Shown: positions 25,600 through 34,734, counted from the first letter of the stretch. The stretch is DNA of 64,000 nt from SZUA-370 sp034003955 (GCA_034003955.1 JAVEXO010000004.1:18868-82867), one strand, 5' to 3'. Notes: generated by a model from the sequence alone, not told the origin. Numbers and translations are program-made.

Positions 25600-26444
25600 A
25601 TATAGCATCCATTCAGTCACACGTGGTGTATGGCCGGGTAGGCAACAGATCGGCCGTCTTTCCTCTGGAGAGGCTGGGCTTTGAAGTCTGGCCTATCAAT
25701 ACCGTGCAGTATTCCTGCCACAGTGGATACCCTGGATGGACTGGCACCGCCTTTGGAGCCGATCATCTTTCTCTCATAGTCAGAGGCCTGCAAAACCTGG
25801 GTGTGCTTTCGCGATGCGACGCCGTACTCTCGGGTTACATGGGGGATGTCGATACGGGAAACGCCATAGTCAAGGCTGTAGATACCATAAAGAAGGCAAA
25901 TCCCAAGGCTCTCTATTGTTGTGATCCTGTCATGGGCGACCTTCCTGAAGGCCTCTACGTCAAGAAGGACTTGCCGGCATTCATACGGTCAGAGGCCATG
26001 TCGCGTGCCGATATAGTTTGCCCCAATGTCTTTGAGGCCGAGCTGCTCTCTGGGCACAGTCTGTCTTCCCGTCAGGGCGTCTTGAAGGCAACAGACGCCA
26101 TACATGGCCTGGGTCCACGCATAGTGCTCGTAACGAGCTATAGGCCAGAGTCTAACGGAGACATCGGGTTCTTTGTCAGTGACGGGCATGTCAGGAAGAC
26201 TGTCGTTGCGCCTACTTTGCCGTTCTTAAAGCCACCTAAAGGATCAGGAGACCTGGCCAGTGCCTTGTTTCTAGGGTACTACCTCAAGGGTTCCGATGTT
26301 GTGCAGGCACTAGAGGAGACGATAGGAGCCCTCTATGCGGTGCTGGAGGAGAGCCTCAGAAATGCCGCTGATTCTATCGCCATCGTAGCAGCCCAGGATG
26401 CCATAGCCTCCCCAGAACGCAGGTTCAAGGCCGTCGACGCCTAG
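25596..26444 (+). CDS. pdxY: pyridoxal kinase (PdxY type)
   Basis: Ribokinase-family kinase of the vitamin B6 salvage pathway, phosphorylating pyridoxal. The N-terminus (SIQSHVVYGRVGNRSA, then VWPINTVQYSCHSGYPGW) closely follows PdxY; CDPVMGD binds the metal-phosphate, NVFEAELLSG follows, and GSGDLASALF carries the catalytic Asp of the GxGD anion hole. 282 residues. It is last in the lepB-lepB-hemW-pdxY run and is followed by a strong hairpin. Confidence 0.93.
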   Translation: MNIASIQSHVVYGRVGNRSAVFPLERLGFEVWPINTVQYSCHSGYPGWTGTAFGADHLSLIVRGLQNLGVLSRCDAVLSGYMGDVDTGNAIVKAVDTIKKANPKALYCCDPVMGDLPEGLYVKKDLPAFIRSEAMSRADIVCPNVFEAELLSGHSLSSRQGVLKATDAIHGLGPRIVLVTSYRPESNGDIGFFVSDGHVRKTVVAPTLPFLKPPKGSGDLASALFLGYYLKGSDVVQALEETIGALYAVLEESLRNAADSIAIVAAQDAIASPERRFKAVDA

Positions 26445-26467
26445 GGTTCGTGTGCCCTGGATCATTG

Positions 26468-26502
26468 CAAGCCCGCAACCGGCAGAAGCCGGTTGCGGCT
26501 TG
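26468..26502. terminator. strong hairpin between convergent genes
   Basis: CAAGCCCGCAACCGGC (26468-26483), loop AGAA, GCCGGTTGCGGCTTG (26488-26502): a 15-bp stem with one bulged C. It lies between pdxY (plus) and the DUF2147 gene (minus), so it can end transcription from both sides. No U-tract follows on either strand. Confidence 0.6.
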
Positions 26503-26529
26503 TGTATAGCGTGCGCCGCTAGGGCTATG

Positions 26530-27063
26530 CTACTTCTTCTTGGGGATTACCGGGGAGAAGGAACTTGGGTTTGGAAGCACGAAGCCCGAGGGTAGTTCGC
26601 TCTTGCTGGCGAGGAGCCAGGTTTGATTCCTGCCCAGCAAGCCTCCCGTGCCTTTAAGGGAGCCTCTGACGATCAACTTGTCGCCGTCACGTTTGATGCT
26701 GCAGTTATAATCCTTGCCGTCTTCGGGGTCAACGATGGAGCCCTTCCAGTCTTTTCCCTTAGGCTGCATCTCATAGACGAAGTCCATTCCACAGTAGGGC
26801 GGATCGCCTGCGATAGCCGTAGCCAATTCCGTCCTGGTATCCAGCGTATCCTTTACCAGACCGGTATCCTTGTTTATTGTAGCAATAGTTCGTCCAAAGA
26901 TATTGCCATTATGTGTGTATAGCATCACATAGGCGGTAGGTTTGTTAGTCTTGTCATCGATAACTTTCCAGAGCCCCAGGATGTCATCCGCAGCCCAGGC
27001 ACTGCATACCCCAAGAACGAGCATGATCGCCGTCAAGAGGGCTATAGACCTCAGATTCTTCAT
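26530..27063 (-). CDS. exported DUF2147-family protein
   Basis: 177 residues from ATG 27063, chosen because AAGGAG lies 9 nt upstream while the alternative GTG 27069 would be too close. A signal peptide (hydrophobic stretch, then CSAWAADD) precedes a small beta-rich domain with ILGLWKVIDD, GKDWKGSIVDPEDGKDYNCSIK and LIVRGSL, matching DUF2147, whose role is unknown. It is expected in the periplasm. A promoter and a 60-nt leader with a palindrome (GCATCGATGC, 27104-27113) lie upstream. Confidence 0.85.
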   Translation of the reverse strand: MKNLRSIALLTAIMLVLGVCSAWAADDILGLWKVIDDKTNKPTAYVMLYTHNGNIFGRTIATINKDTGLVKDTLDTRTELATAIAGDPPYCGMDFVYEMQPKGKDWKGSIVDPEDGKDYNCSIKRDGDKLIVRGSLKGTGGLLGRNQTWLLASKSELPSGFVLPNPSSFSPVIPKKK

Positions 27064-27129
27064 ACGCACTGCTCCTTACTAGATAGCTATGGCGATGCTT
27101 CATGCATCGATGCTTAAAAAACAAAAGAA

Positions 27130-27158
27130 AGTATAGGATTGGCCTTCGCTCCTGTAAA
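27130..27158 (-). promoter_or_regulatory. promoter of the DUF2147 gene
   Basis: Minus strand: TTTACA (27158-27153), 17-bp spacer, TATACT (27135-27130). Confidence 0.6.
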
Positions 27159-27170
27159 GGATAAAAACGA

Positions 27171-27776
27171 CTATGTGTCGAAGCTGTAGCTGTTGCGGCG
27201 AGCCTCGGTCTTTGTCATCTTCCAACCCAGGTTATATAGTTTCTCGGCTCCTATGCTCGTGGGCGGGCCATGTCCCGGAAGGACCAAGCAATCATCGGAT
27301 AGACTGAGAATTTTCTTGTTAAGCTGGTCCTTAAGGAGGCGGTTGCCGTATTGGCTCATCGTCTTGCCAATGAGCCCTGCATGCAAGACGTCACCTGTGA
27401 ACAAAATTTTGTCGAATCTATACACCATTGAGTCGGCAGAATGCCCTGGAACAGACAGCGCCTGTACATCGAGACCGCACACGGAGAATTCCTCTCCGTC
27501 ACGCACCATGCGACACTGGATACCATCGATGGAGGCGTTGCTCGAGTACACGACGGCATCATAGATGCGTAGTAGGGTCCAGAGGCCATCGACATGGTGG
27601 GCATGGTTATGGGTTATGAGGGCGCTCGTAACCACATAGCCTTTTTCTTCTATGAAATCCAGGAGACCTAGCGTAAAGGCGGCAGGATCGACTATTGCTG
27701 CTTCATGGCTCTGGTCGTTGCCGACGAGATAGACGTTGGCGAAGCCATGCACCGCATAATGAAAGAATACCGTCAT
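27171..27776 (-). CDS. metallo-beta-lactamase-fold hydrolase
   Basis: 201-residue MBL-fold protein of the glyoxalase II-like branch. The zinc motif reads THNHAHHVDG, that is HxHxHH in place of HxHxDH, so the aspartate ligand of site 2 is histidine. Later ligands are intact: His in VPGHSADS, Asp in FTGDVLHAG and His in VLPGHGPPT. Substrate unknown, probably a thioester or similar. It overlaps the pentapeptide gene stop by 4 nt and shares its strand. Confidence 0.85.
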   Translation of the reverse strand: MTVFFHYAVHGFANVYLVGNDQSHEAAIVDPAAFTLGLLDFIEEKGYVVTSALITHNHAHHVDGLWTLLRIYDAVVYSSNASIDGIQCRMVRDGEEFSVCGLDVQALSVPGHSADSMVYRFDKILFTGDVLHAGLIGKTMSQYGNRLLKDQLNKKILSLSDDCLVLPGHGPPTSIGAEKLYNLGWKMTKTEARRNSYSFDT

Positions 27777-28453
27777 TGATCTATCCCGTCGAGCTCGAAT
27801 ATGGCCTCTTGTGTATTTGAAAGCCTCCAGGAGACTTCAGTTTCCTTGGATGGAATGATCAAGGTGCGTTTTAAATTACAGTCTATGAAATCTGTCTTTT
27901 CAAATTCTGCCATGATGAAGCGGGAGTTGTAGAGGTTGGAGTAGTTGAAGGTACAGTCATTCAGGCATGTGCCGTCGAAATTGTTTTGTACCAATTCGGA
28001 GTGTTCAAAGGAGACGTTCAAGAAGCGTGAGCCGGCGAAGGAGCAGAATTGGGCATCTATGCCTGAAAAATCGCATGAATCGGCTGAACAGAAGTCAAAG
28101 AAGCACATCCTGAATGAGCATGCAGAGAAATTGATGTTTCTTAAGAGCGTCTTTGATAACGAGCATGCGAAGAATTGCCTTCCCGATAGAACCGCACCTT
28201 CAAAGCGTAGCCCGGCAAGGTTCATGCTTTTTATAACCTTGAGAGTGCTCAGGGATTCAAGGATCGTAGCGGCTATTGCATCAGGATTGGGATGGTGGTC
28301 GGCACAGAAATCTGTTGTATGGATAGCCGTGGCCTCGCATCCTGGAATGGAGCATCGCTTGAAATCGTACACCGCGCCTCCTCTTCGATGCGGGCGTTGT
28401 ACATCCTGCGCCCTGTTAAGAGAATACCCTATATTGTGAGTGTCCTCAAGCAT
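27773..28453 (-). CDS. pentapeptide-repeat protein with N-terminal Cys/His cluster
   Basis: From ATG 28453 (226 residues), the N-terminal part holds CSIPGC and CADHH spaced like a small zinc site, followed by a linker and then A(D/N)LxF-type pentapeptide repeats (MNLAGLRFEGAVLSG through LYNSRFIMAEFEKTDFIDC) that should form a short quadrilateral beta-helix. The repeats are rich in Phe and Cys. ATG 28549 would add 32 residues but reach into the divergent gene. No function is assigned; resistance-type pentapeptide proteins have no such cluster. Confidence 0.75.
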   Translation of the reverse strand: MLEDTHNIGYSLNRAQDVQRPHRRGGAVYDFKRCSIPGCEATAIHTTDFCADHHPNPDAIAATILESLSTLKVIKSMNLAGLRFEGAVLSGRQFFACSLSKTLLRNINFSACSFRMCFFDFCSADSCDFSGIDAQFCSFAGSRFLNVSFEHSELVQNNFDGTCLNDCTFNYSNLYNSRFIMAEFEKTDFIDCNLKRTLIIPSKETEVSWRLSNTQEAIFELDGIDQ

Positions 28454-28541
28454 GCTCAGTGGTCGAGTCTGATTATGGTAGAGAACGCCTACAATAGAAC
28501 TATAGCTTGAAAAAAGACTGGCAGGAGCGTACACTCCAGGT

Positions 28542-28823
28542 ATGTGCATGTTTTGTGGTACCCCCTTGCCTGATAAAAAGATAGGCTTCAGAGACCTGTG
28601 TGATACCTGCGCCAGGGAGATGCATATATGCCGCCACTGTGTCTTCTACAAGCCGGGCGTGTTCCGTGACTGTACTGAAACAATACCGGAAGCGGTAAGC
28701 GACAAGGACCGCATGAATTTTTGTGAATACTTCAAGGCCGATCCCAGGACAGTCAAGAACTCGTCTGGTCTTGATGATTCCAACACGGCAAAAGGCGCCT
28801 TTGACGGTCTTTTTAAGCTTTAA
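28542..28823 (+). CDS. small cysteine-rich protein
   Basis: 93 residues with cysteines in CMFCG, CDTC, CRHC, and later DC and FC: a likely double zinc-ribbon or iron-sulfur scaffold. No homologue is recognised. ATG 28542 or ATG 28548 may be the start; an AGG lies just upstream. It diverges from the pentapeptide gene and precedes murI by 20 nt in the same direction. Confidence 0.7.
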   Translation: MCMFCGTPLPDKKIGFRDLCDTCAREMHICRHCVFYKPGVFRDCTETIPEAVSDKDRMNFCEYFKADPRTVKNSSGLDDSNTAKGAFDGLFKL

Positions 28824-28843
28824 GCGCCTATACAGGAATATCA

Positions 28844-29659
28844 ATGCATCATGATGAACGACCCGTTGCCTTCTTTGATTCTGGCGTAGGTGGACTGCCA
28901 TACCTGGCCGCCGCTCGCAGACGTATGCCGGCAGAACGCTATGTCTACCTCGCAGACCGTGCGGGATTCCCCTATGGCACCAAGACAAAGGAGCAGGTCG
29001 TCGCCTTGGCAACGGGAGCCGTAGCCGCCTTGGTTGCCAGAATAGATCCTAAGGCTGTCGTAGTAGCCTGCAATACCGCCACCGAGCTCGCCATAGACGA
29101 GATTCGGGCCGCCAACCCGGGGCTAGCAATAGTAGGCACCGTGCCGGCCATAAAGCCCGCAGCGGCCTTGTCTAGCAAGCGTCGCATAGGCGTCGTGGCC
29201 ACACAGGCGGCCGCGTCTGCCGCCTACCTTACTAATCTGGCTGGTGCCTGGGCAGCCGATTGTGCCCTTGTAAAGATTGGTGACGGAGCGCTCGTTGATT
29301 TTGTTGAGCACTCGTACCTTGCCGCCACTCCCGAGCAGCGCCAGGAGGCGGTTCGCCCGAGCGTCTCGGCCATGTTGGAGCAGGGAGTCGATGTCATAGT
29401 GCTAGGCTGCACCCATTTTTTACACCTGGCTAATGAATTCCGTGAGGTAGCAGGGGACAGCGCCATCATAGTCGATTCTAGTGATGGCATAGCCTCTCGC
29501 CTCGCAACCATACTGGGTTATACTGAAAATTCAACGACACCGGGTTCAAACCGGGCGGATAAGGATTGCATGTATCTGACAGGACAGAGAGAACCAGAGC
29601 CGGTCTACCGTGGCTTTGCATCACTCTTTGGGCTGACTATGGCAGGGAGCATAGCGTGA
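28844..29659 (+). CDS. murI: glutamate racemase
   Basis: Supplies D-glutamate for peptidoglycan. The two catalytic cysteines are in VACNTAT and LGCTHF; FFDSGVGGLPYL and YLADRAGFPYGTK are the family start and substrate loops. 271 residues. Its stop overlaps the rsgA start (GTGA, 29656-29659). Confidence 0.95.
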   Translation: MHHDERPVAFFDSGVGGLPYLAAARRRMPAERYVYLADRAGFPYGTKTKEQVVALATGAVAALVARIDPKAVVVACNTATELAIDEIRAANPGLAIVGTVPAIKPAAALSSKRRIGVVATQAAASAAYLTNLAGAWAADCALVKIGDGALVDFVEHSYLAATPEQRQEAVRPSVSAMLEQGVDVIVLGCTHFLHLANEFREVAGDSAIIVDSSDGIASRLATILGYTENSTTPGSNRADKDCMYLTGQREPEPVYRGFASLFGLTMAGSIA

Positions 29660-30645
29660 GTATTGGCACGGTACTATCAGGAGCCAACAATGCATTCTCC
29701 GTTCTTGCCGAAGACGGTTCCATTGTCCGTTGCGCGCTCAAAGGCAAGAAGCTTAAAGGAGCCGAAGGTTTCTATAATCCTCTAGCCGCAGGAGACCAGG
29801 TACACTGGGAGCCTGCCTCTCCTGGAACGGGCATGATACTGTCCCTCAAGCCAAGGAAGAGCCTCTTCTGGCGTTATAATGAGAAAGGCAAGGCCATCCA
29901 GGCCATAGCCGCAAACATGGATGTTCTCGTCTGCGTTACAAGCGCCGGCATGCCACCTTTTAGGCCGCGCTTCATAGACCGTGTCTCACTCGAACCGGCT
30001 TCTGATCGCTTGCCTTTCATAATCGCCCTCAACAAGACAGACTTGGGGCTCGATGACGAGCTTCTTGAGCGCATGGCCAATTATCGTGAAATAGGCTTCG
30101 AGACACTGGAGATGAGTGTTGAGGAGGGGCGGGGAATAGAGGAGCTAAAAGAGCGCATAGCCGGCAAGACCAGCGCCTTCGTAGGGCAATCGGGAGTAGG
30201 CAAGAGTTCTATACTCAACGCCCTCGAGGCAGGGCTAGGGCTCAAGGTGGGCGAGGTATGCGAAAAATTCGAGAGGGGCAGGCATACGACAGTAGCCGCC
30301 ATCCTGTCGGTATTGTCTGATGGGCGTACTAGAGTAATCGATACACCGGGGTTCAGACGTCTGGCCGTTAGAGGCATAGATCCTGTTACCCTTGGAGCAT
30401 GTTTCCCGGAGATACGTAGGGTCTCTGCTCGTTGTAGCCTTGGGGCACGATGCAAGCATAAGGATGAGCCTGGCTGCGCAGTACTAGCCGCAGTAGAAGA
30501 AGGCATCATACATGAGGACCGATATGAGAGCTATCTACGTATATTAGCAGAGCTTGAGGATACCCGTGGCTACGCCAGGAAGGTGGGTAGACCGCGCCGT
30601 GATGAAGAGGATTATTACAAAGAGGATGATTACGAGGATGCATGA
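29656..30645 (+). CDS. rsgA: small ribosomal subunit biogenesis GTPase
   Basis: Circularly permuted GTPase that checks late 30S assembly. Motif order is G4 (NKTD), then G1 (GQSGVGKSS, about residues 177-185) and G3 (DTPGF), as expected for RsgA. An OB-fold precedes and a zinc site (CSLGARCKH, DEPGC) follows. GTG 29656 gives 329 residues. It ends in an acidic tail (DEEDYYKEDDYEDA) and overlaps mutS2 by 8 nt. Confidence 0.95.
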   Translation: MSIGTVLSGANNAFSVLAEDGSIVRCALKGKKLKGAEGFYNPLAAGDQVHWEPASPGTGMILSLKPRKSLFWRYNEKGKAIQAIAANMDVLVCVTSAGMPPFRPRFIDRVSLEPASDRLPFIIALNKTDLGLDDELLERMANYREIGFETLEMSVEEGRGIEELKERIAGKTSAFVGQSGVGKSSILNALEAGLGLKVGEVCEKFERGRHTTVAAILSVLSDGRTRVIDTPGFRRLAVRGIDPVTLGACFPEIRRVSARCSLGARCKHKDEPGCAVLAAVEEGIIHEDRYESYLRILAELEDTRGYARKVGRPRRDEEDYYKEDDYEDA

Positions 30646-32977
30646 ACACGCCTTGTCATTGCTAGACTTTTACCGCATACGAGAGGACGTAGCCGGCTAC
30701 TGCCTGAGTGAAGAGGGAGGCAGAGAGCTCAGGGCAAGCCTTCCACTAGACGACGCACTGGAACTTGCAGAGCTCAAGGCCAGGTCGGCGGCGCTGAGGG
30801 ATCTGTTTCGTGACAACAAAGGAATTCCATCGGGCAGTTTTATACCGGTTGACGAACCCGCTCGCATCGTTTCAAAGCAGGGTAGCTGCCTTGCCGTAGA
30901 CGAGCTATGGGCCTTGGGCATGTGGGCCGATGCCTTTGCTTCACTCATACGCTGGATGTCCGGCGTTGGGCATGAAGGCCTTGCAAGCGAGCTGTCAGAG
31001 GCTCCAGAGCTGTCATCCGTGGCCGCGGCTGCCTTCAGAATTGTTGGCCCCGATGGCGAGGTCAAGGATCTGCCCGAGCTGCGTGAGATACGTTCCAGGA
31101 TACGTCGTATAAACATGGACATAGAAAAAACGACGGCGGCGTTTTTTCAGGATGACATAACCCGGTCATTTCTTCAGAATGACGTGCCAACCCAGCGTGA
31201 TGGAAGAACAGTACTGGCTGTAAAGGCTGGCTCCAAGGCCAGGATACAAGGCATTATCCACGAAGTATCGTCCACCGGACAGACCGTATACCTGGAACCG
31301 GAATCCTTGGTCCGCAAGAATAACGAGCTCGTGGAGGAGGAGGCCAGATACCAGCGGGAGCTTCATCGTGTGCTCCGTGAAACGACGGCACGTCTCCATG
31401 GTTTCTCCGATGACATACAGAGGGCAAGGCTCGTCTGTGCCGGTTTCGACGGGCTGTACGCGCGTGGGCGTTACTCCCACATGAACGACGGCGTCTATGC
31501 CGAGGAGCGCTCCTGTGGCATAGAGCTCATCGGAGCCCGTCATCCAATCCTGGGATCCAAGGCCGTACCCATAGACTTGCGAATGCCAGAGGGTGCGCGA
31601 ACCCTCATCATCACTGGCCCCAATACCGGTGGCAAGACGGTATCCCTTAAGATGGCTGGACTCCTGTCTCTTATGAATCAGTTTGGATTGGCCATACCAG
31701 CGGACTATGGTTCTGGCTTGCCTGTCTTCGATGGCGTCTGGGCAGATATTGGCGACGAGCAGTCCATGGACCAGTCTCTATCGACATTCTCCGGCCACAT
31801 GAAATCAATATCAGCTATAATAGAAGGAGCCACAGACAGGAGCCTCGTGCTCCTCGATGAACTTGGCTCAGGCACCGACCCGGAAGAGGGCTGTGCCATA
31901 GCCATGGCCCTCCTTGATCTGTTTATAGATCGAGGCGCCTTGACGCTGGTGACGACCCACCACGGCATTCTTAAGAACTTTGGCTACACCAAGGAAGGCG
32001 TCCTCAACGCCTCTGTCGACTTTGACAAGGATACCCTCTCTCCTACCTATAGGATAATGATGGGGGTGCCAGGAGAAAGCAGAGCCTTGGATATTGCTCA
32101 AAAAAATGGTGTTTCAGAGTCTGTCGTATCGGGAGCCAGGCGATATCTACGAGAAGAGAGAACGGATATATCCTCTCTAATACGAGGCCTGTCTGACAAA
32201 CATCGCGAACTCGATTCAATGCGAGATGAAGAAAAACGCAGGCTGCGTGAGGCGATGGAGGAACAGAGGAAAGCCAATCTCAAGGAACTCAAGTTACGGC
32301 AGATAGAGACTGAACTCAGGACCCATGGAGTGTCCGAGCTTAAAAACCTCCTGGATGAGAGCAGGAAGACACTTGAAAATCTGGTGCGCGAGGTCAGGGA
32401 AGGTGAACTTACAAAAGAAAAGACACAGCAGGTCAAGGAATTTTTGTCCGTGCTGGATGCTCGCGTAGAGGCGGCGGACAGAGAGGCCACGCGTAAGGAG
32501 CGTGCCCTCAATGCAAGCCGGGCTCCGACAGGAACCATCAGCGAAGGTTCTGCCGTGCTCATATTGCCTGCCCGAAAGCGAGGCAAGGTGCTACGCTCCG
32601 TAAAAGGTGGCAAGTGGCTGGTGGAGACCGATGCACTCAGGCTTACCGTTGATGCCTCAAACCTTGAACTAACCGTAGAACTCGAATCCAGCTCTCCCCG
32701 TGTGTCACTTGAAACCCTTTCCAGTCGTTCCAATAGAGCCGTCATAGAGCTGGACCTGCGCGGCTACCGTCTTCTTGAGGCCATAGATGCCCTCGAGCGT
32801 CAGCTCGATGCGGCGACGATGGAAGGCTTGAGTGGCTTCTCAATCATTCATGGCACCGGAGAAGGTGTCCTCCAGCAGGGCGTCAAGGATACCTTGTCAC
32901 GTTTTCCCGGTATAAAGGATTTTCATTATGCAAGGCCAGAAGAAGGTGGCCATGGCAAGACTATAGTCGCCTTTTAA
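30638..32977 (+). CDS. mutS2: endonuclease MutS2
   Basis: MutS-homologue ATPase with a C-terminal Smr nuclease domain; in different bacteria it limits recombination or rescues collided ribosomes. Walker A GPNTGGKT (about residue 327), Walker B VLLDELGSGTDP, a long coiled coil (about 510-640) and the Smr domain with LDLRGYR and IHGTGEG are in order. 779 residues from ATG 30638; ATG 30626 is an alternative. It lacks the MutS mismatch-recognition domain. Confidence 0.95.
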   Translation: MHEHALSLLDFYRIREDVAGYCLSEEGGRELRASLPLDDALELAELKARSAALRDLFRDNKGIPSGSFIPVDEPARIVSKQGSCLAVDELWALGMWADAFASLIRWMSGVGHEGLASELSEAPELSSVAAAAFRIVGPDGEVKDLPELREIRSRIRRINMDIEKTTAAFFQDDITRSFLQNDVPTQRDGRTVLAVKAGSKARIQGIIHEVSSTGQTVYLEPESLVRKNNELVEEEARYQRELHRVLRETTARLHGFSDDIQRARLVCAGFDGLYARGRYSHMNDGVYAEERSCGIELIGARHPILGSKAVPIDLRMPEGARTLIITGPNTGGKTVSLKMAGLLSLMNQFGLAIPADYGSGLPVFDGVWADIGDEQSMDQSLSTFSGHMKSISAIIEGATDRSLVLLDELGSGTDPEEGCAIAMALLDLFIDRGALTLVTTHHGILKNFGYTKEGVLNASVDFDKDTLSPTYRIMMGVPGESRALDIAQKNGVSESVVSGARRYLREERTDISSLIRGLSDKHRELDSMRDEEKRRLREAMEEQRKANLKELKLRQIETELRTHGVSELKNLLDESRKTLENLVREVREGELTKEKTQQVKEFLSVLDARVEAADREATRKERALNASRAPTGTISEGSAVLILPARKRGKVLRSVKGGKWLVETDALRLTVDASNLELTVELESSSPRVSLETLSSRSNRAVIELDLRGYRLLEAIDALERQLDAATMEGLSGFSIIHGTGEGVLQQGVKDTLSRFPGIKDFHYARPEEGGHGKTIVAF

Positions 32978-32998
32978 CCGAGTCTTCGCCCAGGATTG

Positions 32999-34138
32999 CT
33001 ATGCCATCCCGCCCAGGTCGGCCCATTCCACGCCTTCACCGTCTGGTATATCCCTGGCCGCAAGCCGTCCCAGTACGGTAGACAAGAACCGTGGTTCAAG
33101 ACCCGGCCTCAGCACTTTCTCGGTGCGGAGTATGGCAAGGTCATCGGCTAAAAGACAGGAACCCCTGGCAATGGGATGCCTGGCGTGGATAGAGCGATTC
33201 GTCCTCGTGTAGTGAGCCGCCTCACTGGGAGCCAGATGCTTGCGCCCGTCACCGAAGGCCGCCTGAACGCGTTCGTATCCAAACATCTCGACAACAGCAG
33301 TCATGGCGTCATCTTCTCCTCCGTCCTGTGATAGAAGCGACGTGACGCTCCTGACGGAGGCAACCATACGGGAAAACTCGGGTGGGGGGAGGGCGATAGG
33401 GTCATCGAGCCCGTGATCATGACGGGATAGACAGATATGCTTCTCTATGACGCAGGCTCCGGCCAGGGTAGCCAGGCTAGGAATGGCCAGGGGATCGGCC
33501 GAATGATCCGATACGCCTACTGGCACTCCAAAGATGGTGCATAGGCTCCTGAGTATACGCAGGTTGTAGTCTTCTTCAGGGGCTGGATAGGCGGTGACGC
33601 AGTGGAGGAGGGCCAGGTTTGCTCCAGGACGCTCGAAGGCGTCTATGGCACGTTCTATATCTGATAGACGTGAAACGCCGCTAGAGAGGATGGTGGGAAG
33701 CCCATAGGAGGCCACCTCATCCAGCAATTGGCTATAATTAAGCTCTGGACTCGCTATTTTCATGGCCGATACGCCAAGTTCCCTGAGTTCTCTGGCGCTA
33801 CGGATGCCAAACGGCGTGCATAGGAAGATGGCTCCCAGAGATTCTACCTCCTCCTTGAGACGGGCAAGAAAATCAGGCCCCGTCTCGAGTGCCTTGAATC
33901 TATCGTAAAGCGGGGTAGGCCCTCCAGGCAGAGGTACGAGTCCCGTTGCCGGGTGGATTATTTCGTCGGCATAGACATGCTGGAATTTGACACAGTCTGC
34001 TCCGGCTTCCACTGAGGCGCGAATGAGCTCCAGGGCCTTATCGAGGTCTCCTCCATGCCCGGTGCCTATCTCGGCTATTATCATGACCCTCTTTGAGTCA
34101 AAGACATGTTTACCAACACAAAAGCCAGGGACGCTCAT
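32999..34138 (-). CDS. N-acetylneuraminate synthase-like (NeuB/SpsE)
   Basis: TIM-barrel synthase condensing phosphoenolpyruvate with an N-acetyl amino sugar to a nonulosonic acid (sialic, legionaminic or pseudaminic acid). IIAEIGTGHGGDLDKALELI, VKFQHVYADEI, KIASPELNY, ILSSGVS and GVSDHS are family motifs, with EKH and a C-terminal SAF antifreeze-like domain (NRSIHARHPIARGSCL). 379 residues. No neighbouring CMP-transferase, epimerase or aminotransferase is in the window, so the sugar cannot be named. Converges with mutS2. Confidence 0.88.
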   Translation of the reverse strand: MSVPGFCVGKHVFDSKRVMIIAEIGTGHGGDLDKALELIRASVEAGADCVKFQHVYADEIIHPATGLVPLPGGPTPLYDRFKALETGPDFLARLKEEVESLGAIFLCTPFGIRSARELRELGVSAMKIASPELNYSQLLDEVASYGLPTILSSGVSRLSDIERAIDAFERPGANLALLHCVTAYPAPEEDYNLRILRSLCTIFGVPVGVSDHSADPLAIPSLATLAGACVIEKHICLSRHDHGLDDPIALPPPEFSRMVASVRSVTSLLSQDGGEDDAMTAVVEMFGYERVQAAFGDGRKHLAPSEAAHYTRTNRSIHARHPIARGSCLLADDLAILRTEKVLRPGLEPRFLSTVLGRLAARDIPDGEGVEWADLGGMA

Positions 34139-34237
34139 TCGTAGTTCCTCACGTTAGACATAAACATGCTATTCCTCTCGACAAGTAGGTGTGTATACTA
34201 TAGAATCTTTGCATCGACCACAATCGAGGAGATCAGT

Positions 34238-34483
34238 ATGAAGCACTTGTTCTGCGATATCTGCAAGAAAGAAGTAATTGACCCTATCCCTACGAGGACT
34301 TTTTTCGCCATTCGCGAGTTCGATCTATGCGAATCATGCCGGGATGATCTAGAAGCCGCCATCAAGTATACGGTGCGCGGCAAGAAGCCTTTCGATTTTG
34401 CCTGGTATGACAAGCTACGCATAGAGCTCATTCAGGATGGTGCCAAGAAGAACAAGATAAGCGTCGCCAAGACCCAGCGCTGA
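34238..34483 (+). CDS. small protein with CxxC pairs
   Basis: 81 residues starting at ATG 34238 after GAGGAG (34226-34231). CDICKK near the N-terminus and CESCRDD around residue 31 give two CxxC pairs, a probable zinc ribbon. The rest is basic. A TATACT at 34194-34199 may be its -10. It ends just before a strong terminator, so it is monocistronic. No family is recognised. Confidence 0.7.
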   Translation: MKHLFCDICKKEVIDPIPTRTFFAIREFDLCESCRDDLEAAIKYTVRGKKPFDFAWYDKLRIELIQDGAKKNKISVAKTQR

Positions 34484-34505
34484 TGCCTGGAGTATGGTGA
34501 ACAGC

Positions 34506-34532
34506 CCCCGCCTTTCAAAGGCGGGGTTTTTT
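34506..34532 (+). terminator. intrinsic terminator
   Basis: CCCCGCCTT (34506-34514), loop TCA, AAGGCGGGG (34518-34526), then TTTTTT (34527-34532). A 9-bp GC-rich stem with a U-tract. Confidence 0.9.
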
Positions 34533-34605
34533 GCTGTAAAGCCCTGTGTATCACGGCGTGGTCTCTTGACGTTTTCTGCGCTTTTAATACTTATTAGACC
34601 AATCG

Positions 34606-34635
34606 TTGACAGTAAATCACGTCTTATGCTACAAT
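34606..34635 (+). promoter_or_regulatory. promoter of yebC-ruv-queA run
   Basis: TTGACA (34606-34611), 18-bp spacer, TACAAT (34630-34635) with an extended TGC before the -10. Leader of about 93 nt to yebC. The remainder of 34533-34734 shows nothing else recognisable. Confidence 0.7.
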
Positions 34636-34734
34636 TCAATCGAAAAATTGATGCAGATTGCCCTCTTTCATGGTGTTCCGCGCCACGGCGTGTGATGAAA
34701 AGGCTTTCGTACTGCTTAAGGGTAAGGAGTCACA

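Noticed and set aside
28454..28549. Upstream extension of the pentapeptide-repeat protein to ATG 28549
   Set aside because: It would overlap the start of the divergent Cys-rich gene and adds no recognisable sequence.
32098..32745. Long antisense frame (215 codons) within mutS2
   Set aside because: Ser/Arg-rich low-complexity translation opposite the mutS2 coiled-coil and Smr-linker region; typical shadow frame.
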